A stretch of 64,000 nucleotides of DNA. Origin: Domibacillus tundrae. Lineage in GTDB: Bacteria > Bacillota > Bacilli > Bacillales > Domibacillaceae. Shown piece after piece: positions 34,366 to 42,282 of the stretch. The translations under genes and the position numbers were made by a program. The DNA is taken from contig NZ_LAJA01000005.1 in NCBI RefSeq assembly GCF_000970675.1, positions 33,860-97,859 of the forward strand, written 5' to 3'. The notes under the pieces were generated by a model that had not been told where the DNA came from, ran no database searches, and saw only the letters and a program-made list of their open reading frames with translations. How positions within the stretch are numbered: the stretch's first letter is position 1; every line of letters begins with the position of its first letter.

Positions 34366-35136
34366 TTATTGGGCTGCCATCCCGCCGTCAACACGGTATT
34401 GGCTGCCTGTGATAAAAGCACTGTCGTCTGAAGCAAGGAACAAAACAAGCTTGGCGGTATCATCCGATTCACCGTAGCGGCCAAGCGGGATCGTTTTCGC
34501 AAATGCTTCTTTTGCTTCCTCGCCGCGGCCCGGGTTAATGCCTTCTTCAAGAGACCGCATCATTTGTGTATTGACCGGTGACGGATGAATCGAGTTAACT
34601 CGTATGTTCGCAGCTGCCGCTTCAAGCGCGGCCGTTTTCGTTAACCCAATCACCGCGTGTTTGGAGGTTACATAAGGTGCGATGCCGGGGCTGCCAATAA
34701 AACCGGCTACAGATGACGTGTTAATGATGCTGCCGCTCTGTTGTTCTGTCATAACTGGGATGACGTGCTTTAAACCTAAAAAGACACCGCGTACATTAAC
34801 GGCTTGGACTTTGTTGAAGTCTTCCACATCCTGTTCTACAAGAGGCGCTACTTTGCCTTCAATGCCCGCATTGTTAAAAAAGACATCGATCCGGCCAAAT
34901 TTACTGACTGCTTTTTCAACATATTTTTTTACATCTTCTTCTTTCGAGACATCCGCTTGGACAGCAATAATGGATCCAAATTGCTCAAGTGCACCAGCGG
35001 CTTCATCTAATGCATCATCAAATAAGTCGACGAGCACAACATTTGCGCCTTCCTTTAAAAAAAGCTCCGCTGTCTTCTTGCCGATTCCATTCGCTCCACC
35101 TGTAATAACAGCTGTTTTTCCCTGCAATTTTGCCAA
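34366..35136 (-). CDS. Short-chain dehydrogenase/reductase
   Basis: A 256-residue classical SDR: NAD(P)-binding TGGANGIG at about residues 12-19, NNAG, and catalytic Ser with Y-x3-K in APYVTSK. An Asp (VDLF) at the end of beta-2 suggests NAD preference. The C-terminus ITGSQYRVDGGMAAQ is typical of FabG-like enzymes. The substrate cannot be told from sequence, since the family includes alcohol, sugar and oxoacyl reductases. Monocistronic. Confidence 0.88.
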   Translation of the reverse strand: MAKLQGKTAVITGGANGIGKKTAELFLKEGANVVLVDLFDDALDEAAGALEQFGSIIAVQADVSKEEDVKKYVEKAVSKFGRIDVFFNNAGIEGKVAPLVEQDVEDFNKVQAVNVRGVFLGLKHVIPVMTEQQSGSIINTSSVAGFIGSPGIAPYVTSKHAVIGLTKTAALEAAAANIRVNSIHPSPVNTQMMRSLEEGINPGRGEEAKEAFAKTIPLGRYGESDDTAKLVLFLASDDSAFITGSQYRVDGGMAAQ

Positions 35137-35253
35137 AATTTCTCCTCCTCATAATGAAACAACAATGATGAGAGTCTTAGGTGAATACTGCACTTTCACT
35201 TTTATCGTACGCTTTATTCGTAAAACGTCAACTCCTCCGGTTGCTAAAAACAA

Positions 35254-35293
35254 TAAAAAACCAGGAACGCCGCTTAGCGGACATTCCTGGTTT
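35254..35293 (-). terminator. Terminator of the thioesterase operon
   Basis: AAACCAGGAA and TTCCTGGTTT flank an inner CCGCTTAGCGG hairpin. On the minus strand it is followed by a T run. Confidence 0.8.
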
Positions 35294-35296
35294 GTA

Positions 35297-35671
35297 TTAT
35301 TTTACGCTTGATGCGCCAACGAGCGATTCAGGAGACCGGCCAAGGGCAAGCAAGCTGATTTTTGCATAGCCTGTTTCTTTGAACGAGGTAAAAAGCTGCT
35401 TTAACATGGCGATATGCTCGTCATTTTTTAACGTTTGCACTTCTTTTTTGTAAAGACGAAGCACAGAGCTGTACGGGATATTCGGCAGGCAGTCTGCCGA
35501 ATCTTCATCCATAATCAAGCAGCCCATATACTGATATTTCAACTGTAATGCCCGTGTTAAACCCGCGACATGCACCATTTTGTCGAACAAATGAGGATAA
35601 GAATCCTGCAATTGATCGATGGCTTTTTTCGCTTCTTTTAACTCATCAATGCTGCACAATGTAGCAATCAT
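35297..35671 (-). CDS. Conserved hypothetical protein downstream of a thioesterase
   Basis: A 124-residue, mostly helical, soluble protein (ELKEAKKAIDQLQDSYPHLF; LQLKYQYMGCLIMDEDSADC). No signal peptide, membrane helix or known catalytic motif is seen, and I do not recognise the family. It follows the thioesterase gene by 13 bases with a good GGAGG-type ribosome site, so the two are probably co-transcribed and share a terminator. Confidence 0.7.
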   Translation of the reverse strand: MIATLCSIDELKEAKKAIDQLQDSYPHLFDKMVHVAGLTRALQLKYQYMGCLIMDEDSADCLPNIPYSSVLRLYKKEVQTLKNDEHIAMLKQLFTSFKETGYAKISLLALGRSPESLVGASSVK

Positions 35672-35684
35672 TCTGTTTCCTCCT

Positions 35685-36215
35685 TTATCTGTCCCATGGT
35701 TTTTTGAGTGTCATGTATTCCGCAAGCTCTTTGCTTTTTGTTCTGCGATGCTTACGCACTTCCGCCCGGTCTTTCGCTGTTTCAAACAAAAACTTCTCTT
35801 CCTCTGTTTCTGGAATTACCCCTGGCACTTCTACCGGCTTTTTATTTTCATCCAATGCAACAAATGTTAAAAAGGCTGTAGCGGCAATCCGGCGGTTTCC
35901 AGTCGCAATATCTTCAGCAATGACCTTGCAGAAAATTTCCATCGATGTCCGTCCCGTAAAAGACACGAACGATTCAACACAAACTGAGTCGGTTTCACGG
36001 ATGGCATCTAAAAAGTCGATCGAGTCTGTTGAGGCTGTTACACATTGCTTTACGCGAGAATGGCGTCTTGCAGAAAGACAAGCGGCGCTGTCAATTTTTT
36101 TCATCAGCACGCCGCCGAATAAGGTTTGATAATTATTTAAATCGCATGCTAACACTTGATCGGTGTGAACAATGCGGCTTTCACGTGTTTTAATTGCTTC
36201 TTTTAAGACAGTCAT
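35685..36215 (-). CDS. Acyl-CoA thioesterase, hotdog fold (YkhA-like)
   Basis: A 176-residue hotdog-fold protein with the YciA/BACH-type pattern: LNNYQTLFGGVLMKKIDSAA near the N-terminus, where the Asn and Gly are conserved, and FVSFTGRTSMEI later. It hydrolyses acyl-CoA thioesters in the cytoplasm; chain-length preference is unknown. It is the first gene of a two-gene operon. Confidence 0.88.
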   Translation of the reverse strand: MTVLKEAIKTRESRIVHTDQVLACDLNNYQTLFGGVLMKKIDSAACLSARRHSRVKQCVTASTDSIDFLDAIRETDSVCVESFVSFTGRTSMEIFCKVIAEDIATGNRRIAATAFLTFVALDENKKPVEVPGVIPETEEEKFLFETAKDRAEVRKHRRTKSKELAEYMTLKKPWDR

Positions 36216-36340
36216 ATTGGATCATTCCTTCCATATTGTCAGTGTACGCCCGTTCGAAAAGGAAGTAAAATGGTTGTTTTTTATTCTAAATATAGCTTTT
36301 ATCTATGTAAATGCTTCCATGTATGAATAGCTGGCATGGG

Positions 36341-36370
36341 AAAACGGCTCTAATCGAGGAGAGCCGTTTT
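36341..36370 (-). terminator. Terminator overlapping the end of the LysR gene
   Basis: AAAACGGCTCT (36341-36351) and AGAGCCGTTTT (36360-36370) pair perfectly. The stem includes the stop codon and last codons of the regulator. Confidence 0.8.
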
Positions 36371-37246
36371 TGAAAAATGTTCTTTTGTAAAATGAAGCCA
36401 CTCTTTAGCGGCATAGGATAAATATTGATTTTTCCCCCAAATGATTGCCAAATGCCAGTTGATGGACGGATTGACCACTTTCACTGCACACACGTGATCA
36501 TGCAAGTGCCGGCAAATGCTTTCCGGCAAAAGAGAAATGCCGAGTTTTGACGCGACCATTTCTTCGATAAAGGACCACTGCGAGCTTTCAGAAATAACGT
36601 GTGGATGGAACCCCGCATCGTTACAGGAAGAAATGATCCGGTCATTTAAGGCAAAGTCTTTGTTGAACAAAATAAACGATTCAGAAGACAGCTCTGCCAA
36701 GTCAACTTCCGTCCGTTTTGCGAGCGGGTGGGAGATTGGCAAAATCAGCATTAAATCTTCTTCCATAAACGCGAAGTGATTGAATACATCGTCCTGTGTT
36801 GGGAGAACGATGACGCCGACGTCCAGCTCGTTTTGTTCAACGGCTTCTTCAATCGATTTCGAGCCTTCTTCTTTGAGCTGAAACGTAATGCCAGGGTACT
36901 TTTCGTGAAACAGGCCGACGACTTTTAAAAAAAAGTGTGCGTCAAAAATAGGCGGCAGTCCGATCCGGATGTGGCCGGTTTTTAATTCAAGCAAATTGTC
37001 GAGCTCTGTTTCCAAATTATGAAATGCCTTGTCTACGAGCTTCGCCTGCTCTAATAAAATTCTGCCCGCGTCGGTTAAAACGAGCTTTCTTTTTGAGCGG
37101 TCAAACAATTCCACGCCAAGCTCCGTTTCTAAATTTTTAATCATTTTACTTATGGTCGGCTGGGTAATAAACAAATGATCGGCCGCTTTTGAAAAGCTGT
37201 TGAAATTTGATACTTCAATAAAATACTGCAAATGTTTAATGTCCAT
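36350..37246 (-). CDS. LysR family transcriptional regulator (CidR/YwbI-like)
   Basis: A 298-residue LysR regulator. The N-terminal winged helix-turn-helix is clear (FNSFSKAADHLFITQPTISK; ELGVELFDRSKRKLVLTDAG). The co-inducer domain begins at about residue 90 (GHIRIGLPPIFDAHF). The overall pattern is closest to CidR/YwbI, which control holin-like cid genes in response to acetate or overflow metabolism, but no cid genes are adjacent, so the target is unknown. The neighbouring yciI gene is divergent, with 122 bases between. Confidence 0.85.
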   Translation of the reverse strand: MDIKHLQYFIEVSNFNSFSKAADHLFITQPTISKMIKNLETELGVELFDRSKRKLVLTDAGRILLEQAKLVDKAFHNLETELDNLLELKTGHIRIGLPPIFDAHFFLKVVGLFHEKYPGITFQLKEEGSKSIEEAVEQNELDVGVIVLPTQDDVFNHFAFMEEDLMLILPISHPLAKRTEVDLAELSSESFILFNKDFALNDRIISSCNDAGFHPHVISESSQWSFIEEMVASKLGISLLPESICRHLHDHVCAVKVVNPSINWHLAIIWGKNQYLSYAAKEWLHFTKEHFSKTALLD

Positions 37247-37368
37247 TTCCTACACCTTTTTTTACTCTCATTATACACATGATGCCTTTTTTAATGAAAA
37301 ATGATCCATCTATTTTTCGTTTTTCTGCTATAATGACAGAGTATTCAGACTGAAATGGAGGAATAACG

Positions 37369-37620
37369 ATGGCGTTTTATGCTGCCCTTTTACACATGAT
37401 TGATCCTGAAAAAAACCAGGAAGTACGTCCTCTTCATCTTGACTATTTAGCGGAACTGGGAGATAAGGTATTTGCGAAAGGGCCTTTTACGGACGGCTCT
37501 GGCGGCCTTGTTGTGTATGTAGCCGATACATATGAAGAAGCACTTGAATTAGCCGAAAACGATCCGGCCGTGACTCATAAAGTACGCCGGCTGGAATTAA
37601 AAGAGTGGAATAAGAACTGA
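37369..37620 (+). CDS. YciI-like protein
   Basis: An 83-residue single-domain YciI-like protein with the ferredoxin-like fold and the family pattern RPLHLDYLAELGDKVFAKGPF, including the conserved His and, later, the Asp in VADTYEEALELAENDP. Relatives include small dehydrochlorinase-like enzymes, but most are of unknown role. ATG 37369 follows TGGAGG. It is divergent from the LysR gene and could be its target. Confidence 0.85.
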   Translation: MAFYAALLHMIDPEKNQEVRPLHLDYLAELGDKVFAKGPFTDGSGGLVVYVADTYEEALELAENDPAVTHKVRRLELKEWNKN

Positions 37621-37624
37621 ATTT

Positions 37625-37665
37625 GGTGCCCGGACCAATCCGGGCATCTTTTTTTTTTTTTTTTT
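37625..37665 (+). terminator. Terminator with a 17-T tract after yciI
   Basis: GTGCCCGGA, loop CCAA, TCCGGGCAT, then 17 consecutive Ts (37649-37665). Confidence 0.92.
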
Positions 37666-37723
37666 GAGTAAATAGTACTAATACGGTGAAAAGAGGGTAT
37701 GTAAATAAAAAAGAGGGATTTCC

Positions 37724-37906
37724 ATGGCAAAACTGCATGTACTGCATGATTTTTTTACAAAAGATCAATTAGAAGCAGCTGAAATGTTTTATGAAGGAGG
37801 TGCTTATTCCTGCGTCTATTATCATGTGTGCAAACTAGAAATGGAACGAGACTCCCATTTTGTAATAGAAAATGCGGCTTATATCCATTTATATGAAACA
37901 GCGTAA
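37724..37906 (+). CDS. Small hypothetical protein (60 aa)
   Basis: A 60-residue protein with no membrane helix, and with several aromatic and histidine residues and two Cys (SCVYYHVCKLEME). GAGGG lies about 8 bases before the ATG. A palindromic hairpin follows the stop. I do not recognise it; coding status rests on its ribosome site, its position between terminators, and the absence of any overlapping gene. Confidence 0.55.
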   Translation: MAKLHVLHDFFTKDQLEAAEMFYEGGAYSCVYYHVCKLEMERDSHFVIENAAYIHLYETA

Positions 37907-37918
37907 GATTTTTATACC

Positions 37919-37950
37919 GTCCCAAAGAGCTCTTTGGGGCATTTCTTTTG
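37919..37950 (+). terminator. Palindromic hairpin, probable terminator
   Basis: A perfect 18-bp palindrome CCCAAAGAGCTCTTTGGG (37921-37938) followed by a T-rich stretch. Confidence 0.6.
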
Positions 37951-37988
37951 GCTTATTAATCAGATCTTAACAGGGATGAGGACGTTGT

Positions 37989-39089
37989 ATGGTGAATGTA
38001 AAAGAATTTATTATTAATGCATCTTTACTGATCGCGATTGTTTCAGTAAGTGGTCTTTTATACAAACAATTTTTAGTGAATGCATCGCCGCGTTTGAAAA
38101 ATACTTTGCTTTTGGCGCTCGCTATTTTTTCTGGATGGATATCAATGTTTTTTGGTATTCATTTGGATGATGAAGTCATTTTTGATCTTCGTTTCGTTCC
38201 GGTCCTTATTGCCGCACTGTTCGCTAAAAACGCCTTTTTTATTTTCGTTGTCGGATTTGGGATTGGCCTCGCGCGCTTAACGTTTGGAATAAGTGAAGCA
38301 GCGATTGTAGGATTGTGTAATATGGTCGTGTTGTCTACTGCAGGAATGTTTCTTCACTTGTTTTTTCCAAGGTTGACACGGATGAAACGTATTCTTTTGT
38401 CCGTTTTCACACTTAATTTTATTAATGTTTTATTCGTCGCATTTTTCGGCGTCATTTCTTTTGTAGACTATTTATCACTTATTATGCCTATCGTTCTCCC
38501 AATGAACATTTTACTCAGTTTCCTAATCGTTTGGATGCTTAACGATTTGTATCACGAATATGTATCGAAACGAAAATTGATTGAATCTGCCAGGAAAGAC
38601 CCACTGACTAAATTATATAATCGACGTGCATTCATGAACTATTTTCAAAAATTCTCATCAGGTGAGCGTGGAGACGAACCGTTCGTTCTTGCATTTATTG
38701 ATATCGACTACTTTAAAAAAGTAAACGATACATATGGACATATTGTCGGGGATCGTGTTCTCGAGACCGTAAGTGCACGGCTGCTTCATAATTTACGCAG
38801 TATTGATATTGTTGCCCGCTACGGCGGTGAAGAATTTGTTGTAATTTTACCGGATTGCACAAAAGAAAACGCAATAGAGGCGATCGAACGAATCCGTGAG
38901 ATGATCGCCACGCAGCCCGTTTGTGTGAATGACTTAGAAATTCCTATTACGTTTTCCGCCGGACTGGCTGCGTCAAGCGAGTTCACAGCGGAACAATTAT
39001 TAAAACTAGCAGATGATGCGCTTTATGAAGCGAAGCAAAAGGGACGGAACAAAGTCATCTGTGCGGCGGCAGAAGCAATTTGTTCTTAA
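37989..39089 (+). CDS. Membrane diguanylate cyclase, 5TMR-LYT plus GGDEF (DgcK/YhcK-like)
   Basis: A 366-residue protein with about six membrane segments in a 5TMR-LYT-like sensor domain (to about residue 190), then a GGDEF domain (DPLTKLYNRRAF; FIDIDYFKKVNDTYGH). The active-site motif is intact as GGEEF (ARYGGEEFVVI), so c-di-GMP synthesis from two GTP is expected. An RxxD-type inhibitory site is not obvious before the motif. The layout matches B. subtilis DgcK. Start ATG 37989; single gene. Confidence 0.88.
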   Translation: MVNVKEFIINASLLIAIVSVSGLLYKQFLVNASPRLKNTLLLALAIFSGWISMFFGIHLDDEVIFDLRFVPVLIAALFAKNAFFIFVVGFGIGLARLTFGISEAAIVGLCNMVVLSTAGMFLHLFFPRLTRMKRILLSVFTLNFINVLFVAFFGVISFVDYLSLIMPIVLPMNILLSFLIVWMLNDLYHEYVSKRKLIESARKDPLTKLYNRRAFMNYFQKFSSGERGDEPFVLAFIDIDYFKKVNDTYGHIVGDRVLETVSARLLHNLRSIDIVARYGGEEFVVILPDCTKENAIEAIERIREMIATQPVCVNDLEIPITFSAGLAASSEFTAEQLLKLADDALYEAKQKGRNKVICAAAEAICS

Positions 39090-39090
39090 A

Positions 39091-40512
39091 TTATTTCTTT
39101 AATTTCACATAACCAATGTCCTCAATAAGCTGCTGTCCCTGATTGCCTTGCATCCAGTCAAGAAAAGGCGTTAAGGACGGCTTTTTGTTTTCTTTCAGTG
39201 TAATGGCATACAAAGTTGCAGTGAATGGGTAAAGTTCATCTGATATATTTTCCGGATCAGGTGTGACGCCGTTAACCGATAAAAACCGCAACTGTTCACT
39301 GTCACGCATGCCGGCAGCGAAAAAGCGAAAGGAAAAGCCGATGGAATTTTTGTAATTACGGTAATCTGCCACTTGTTCCAAAATGCCGCCCATTCCTTCC
39401 GGGACCTCTTCCTTCACGGGTGTCATAATGGTGTGGCCGGTCATGATTTTTTGCAGCCACGTTTGGCTCCCTGAATTTTCAGGGCGCTGAAAAGCAAGAA
39501 TCCTTTTGTTTTTTCCGCCGACTTCGCTCCAATTTGTCGTTTCGCCGCTGTAAATCGATTGGATTTGCTCCACCGAAAGGTCAAGAACCGGGTTGTTTTC
39601 ATTTACAAAAAAGACAAATGCTTCTTTGCCGATCGGTGTCATCACAAGTTCAACCCCTGCTTCATCGGCCATTTTCAGCTGTGCTTTTGACGGCTCAGCG
39701 CCAAAATAAATATCTACTTCTTTATGAACTAATCGCTCATAAGCAAAAATGGTGTTTGTGAACGTAATAAAGTTACTATTTTGTGCCGCATTTTTATAAA
39801 CGGCCTGCGCAAAAGCCGAATAAACAGGAAAAGCGGCTTCCGCTCCATCCATCACAAGCATGTTTTGCCGTGTATCGATAGAAAAACTTGCTTCCTCAGC
39901 CAGCTTCGGCAGTATGTTGTTTGGGTTTGTTACATTATAGGGGGTTAAATCTGTACTGGAATTGCCGCCCTCATAGTGAAAACCATACGAGGGAAGTACA
40001 GTCTGAATCCGTTCCCATGTAATATATAAGCCAATACCAGCAAAAAACAGCACAGCCATAAGCATCAAAGCTGTTTTTCTTCCTGATTGAACGTTCAGCT
40101 TTTGTTTTTTGACGAGAAAACCAATGAAAAAAGCAAGCTCGTACAATACGGGAATGAAAATAAAAAGATAGCCGACTCCGTAAAGCGAAGAGAAAAAATA
40201 CACCGGTGCAAGTGGAATATGTAAAATGGTAAACCAAAACCAGGCATCTGCCCCGTAAAAGCCCCCGCTTATTATCATAAACAGAGTCCATAACCCAAGC
40301 GTATAAAAAAGTGGATAAAGGAATGCGTGTAACGGTCTATCTGTCTTCCTGCCAGCCCAAATACCTGAAGCTAAACCTCCCACTACAAAAACAGTTGAAA
40401 AAACGATCGTTAACTGATCATAAACAGAAAGACCTGCCGCCGCTATAAAAGCAAGCAAAAATGGAACGAGCCCATAATTGAAAAAATAAAAGGCTCCTTT
40501 GTTTGTGTTCAT
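39091..40512 (-). CDS. PstS-like phosphate-binding domain fused to an N-terminal membrane domain
   Basis: A 473-residue protein from ATG 40512 (AAAGGG 9 bases upstream). Residues 1 to about 160 form five to six membrane helices. After a linker, residues about 200-470 form a PstS-type binding protein, with LVMDGAEAAFPVYSAFAQAVY, FVNENNPVLDLSVEQIQSIY and the phosphate-loop-like RPENSGSQTWLQKIM. Normal PstS is a free lipoprotein of an ABC system. Here the binder is tethered to an integral domain and no pstCAB genes are adjacent. It may be a sensor or a scavenging protein; ligand identity is inferred. Confidence 0.8.
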   Translation of the reverse strand: MNTNKGAFYFFNYGLVPFLLAFIAAAGLSVYDQLTIVFSTVFVVGGLASGIWAGRKTDRPLHAFLYPLFYTLGLWTLFMIISGGFYGADAWFWFTILHIPLAPVYFFSSLYGVGYLFIFIPVLYELAFFIGFLVKKQKLNVQSGRKTALMLMAVLFFAGIGLYITWERIQTVLPSYGFHYEGGNSSTDLTPYNVTNPNNILPKLAEEASFSIDTRQNMLVMDGAEAAFPVYSAFAQAVYKNAAQNSNFITFTNTIFAYERLVHKEVDIYFGAEPSKAQLKMADEAGVELVMTPIGKEAFVFFVNENNPVLDLSVEQIQSIYSGETTNWSEVGGKNKRILAFQRPENSGSQTWLQKIMTGHTIMTPVKEEVPEGMGGILEQVADYRNYKNSIGFSFRFFAAGMRDSEQLRFLSVNGVTPDPENISDELYPFTATLYAITLKENKKPSLTPFLDWMQGNQGQQLIEDIGYVKLKK

Positions 40513-40530
40513 CAATTTGCACCCTTTCAT

Positions 40531-40914
40531 TAATCCTGAGTTTTTCTATCAAATCTTTCTGCCTTATGCTTCAACATTTGTTCAAACCATTATTGTCTTT
40601 ACTTTTAGAGAGAATCCTTATTGTCTCCCCCGTATTCAGAAAAACTTCTATTGTTAATTGTGTTAATATCGGTGTAATATTACACTATTTGTGTTTATGT
40701 GACAAGGGAGATTATTTATTGCATCATTTTTTTGTGTGCAAAAGAATAAAAGCAATTATTTTTAAAAATACATTCTTTGAAAATAGGATAGTATTAAAAA
40801 GCTATGCTAAACATATCGCAGTGGTGAACCATGTTTTTCCATGAGAAAACAAAACGAATCATTCAAATGTTTGGTATAATGAAAAATGTTTGAAAAAGGA
40901 GGGAATGTTAAAAA
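40531..40914. other. Divergent intergenic region with a 14-bp palindrome
   Basis: No gene is supported in this 384-base A+T-rich stretch. It holds a perfect palindrome GTGTAATATTACAC (40672-40685), about 160 bases from the PstS-like start and 230 bases from the MFS start. An extended -10, TTGGTATAAT (40871-40880), lies before the MFS gene. A regulator site is possible but unproven. Confidence 0.5.
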
Positions 40915-42135
40915 GTGAATCCATATACAAAAGCGGCATCTGGCCTATATATCAATTATTTTTTGCTTGGAATGGTCAATATTATGCTCTCATCTAATAT
41001 GGCCTCATTGTCTGAAAAATGGGACACAGACAAAGCGGGCATCAGTTACATTATTGCCGCGATTGGGATCGGGAAGCTGCTTACATACGCATTATCCGGT
41101 TATTTGTCTGACCGGTTCGGGCGGAAGCCGCTCGTTATTTTTGCGGCGCTCGCCATGGGGATTTTTCTCGTCGGCATTCCGCTGTCACCGATTTATCAAG
41201 CAGCTTTTATGTTTGCACTTTTAGCGGGTGTGGCCAACTCGGCAATGGATGCGGGTTCCTATCCGGGGCTGATTGAAATCTTTCCAAAATCAAGCGGATC
41301 GGCAAGTGTCCTGGTCAAAGCATTTATGTCTGTCGGCGCAGCAATTTTGCCGTTTATGATTTTGTTTTTTGCTAATCAGGGATCATCGTACAGCTATGCA
41401 TTTTTCGTACCGGCTGCGATTTTCTTTTTAAACATGCTGTTTCTCATGACGGTTAAATTTCCGGATCACCGTGCGATTGTAGCCAGCCAGGCAGCCGAAA
41501 ATGCCGGGCAGTCGAAATTTGCCATTGAGCCAAAATTTTCACGCGAAGGAATTGCTCTCGTCATTATTGGGTTTACATCAACCGGTCTGTTCACAGTCGC
41601 ACAAATATGGCTGCCAAGCTATGGAGAAGAAGTGCTCGGTATGGCGGCAGAAAGCGCAATGAAATTGCTTAGCTACTATAGTATTGGGGCGCTTATCTCT
41701 GTATTATCCTTGTCAATTTTACTGAAAAAAATGCTTCGTCCGGTAACGGTTATTGTCATTTATCCAATCATTACATTTGTGGCAATCACAACAATTTTAA
41801 CAGTGAAAATTCCAGAAGTTGCGGTTGTAACAGCCTTTTTTATCGGCTTTTCGACAGCAGGTATTTTCCAGCTGGCGATTACGATTATGACCGAGCTTTT
41901 TTGGCAGAAAAAAGGAACTGTAACAGGTATTGTCGCAACAGCAGCAGGACTGGCATCGATCGTCATGCCGCTCGTGACCGGTCTTTTATCCGAAACAGGC
42001 AATATCGCCATCATCTTTATTTTTGATGCATTTTTAGCTGTAATCGGCTTTGCAGCAGCTGCATTTGTTTACTATCGGTATGGCAAGATTTTAAACACAT
42101 CAAAAGATGCAGATGCCGAACGAAAAGCGCTCTAG
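40915..42135 (+). CDS. MFS transporter
   Basis: A 406-residue major facilitator with 12 predicted helices and the loop 2-3 signature GYLSDRFGRKPLVI. It starts at GTG 40915 behind AAAGGAGGG. The protein resembles Bacillus sugar or drug efflux-type MFS proteins; the substrate is unknown. It lies directly upstream of the beta-amylase, but an inverted repeat with a T run separates them, so the two are probably separate units. Confidence 0.85.
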   Translation: MNPYTKAASGLYINYFLLGMVNIMLSSNMASLSEKWDTDKAGISYIIAAIGIGKLLTYALSGYLSDRFGRKPLVIFAALAMGIFLVGIPLSPIYQAAFMFALLAGVANSAMDAGSYPGLIEIFPKSSGSASVLVKAFMSVGAAILPFMILFFANQGSSYSYAFFVPAAIFFLNMLFLMTVKFPDHRAIVASQAAENAGQSKFAIEPKFSREGIALVIIGFTSTGLFTVAQIWLPSYGEEVLGMAAESAMKLLSYYSIGALISVLSLSILLKKMLRPVTVIVIYPIITFVAITTILTVKIPEVAVVTAFFIGFSTAGIFQLAITIMTELFWQKKGTVTGIVATAAGLASIVMPLVTGLLSETGNIAIIFIFDAFLAVIGFAAAAFVYYRYGKILNTSKDADAERKAL

Positions 42136-42172
42136 TAATCTAGATATAAAGTTTTGTTTTTTAAAATAAGAT

Positions 42173-42234
42173 TGACTGAATAGAAGTTCATTTACTATAC
42201 TTTTTTTGAAAAGAAGGAATGAACTTCTTTTTTT
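42173..42234 (+). promoter_or_regulatory. Beta-amylase promoter nested in an inverted repeat with a T run
   Basis: A sigma-A promoter, TTGACT (42173-42178), 17-base spacer, TATACT (42196-42201). AGAAGTTCATT (42182-42192) and AATGAACTTCT (42218-42228) form a perfect 11-bp inverted repeat around the -10 and start site, followed by seven Ts. Read from the MFS gene it is a terminator-like hairpin; transcripts starting near 42208 contain only its 3' arm. Confidence 0.75.
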
Positions 42235-42243
42235 GCTTTTTAA

Positions 42244-42257
42244 TGAAAGCGTTTGCA
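42244..42257 (+). promoter_or_regulatory. Catabolite responsive element (cre) for CcpA
   Basis: TGAAAGCGTTTGCA agrees with the cre consensus TGWAARCGNTWNCA at almost every position. It lies about 40 bases downstream of the predicted start site, where bound CcpA would act as a roadblock. Glucose repression of beta-amylase is expected. Confidence 0.85.
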
Positions 42258-42282
42258 TAAAATGCGAAAGGGGTTATGCTGG

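Noticed and set aside
40672..40685. TnrA/GlnR or Rex operator
   Set aside because: The palindrome lacks the 17-bp TGTNAN7TNACA spacing and the TTGTGAA Rex arms; left as an unknown palindrome.
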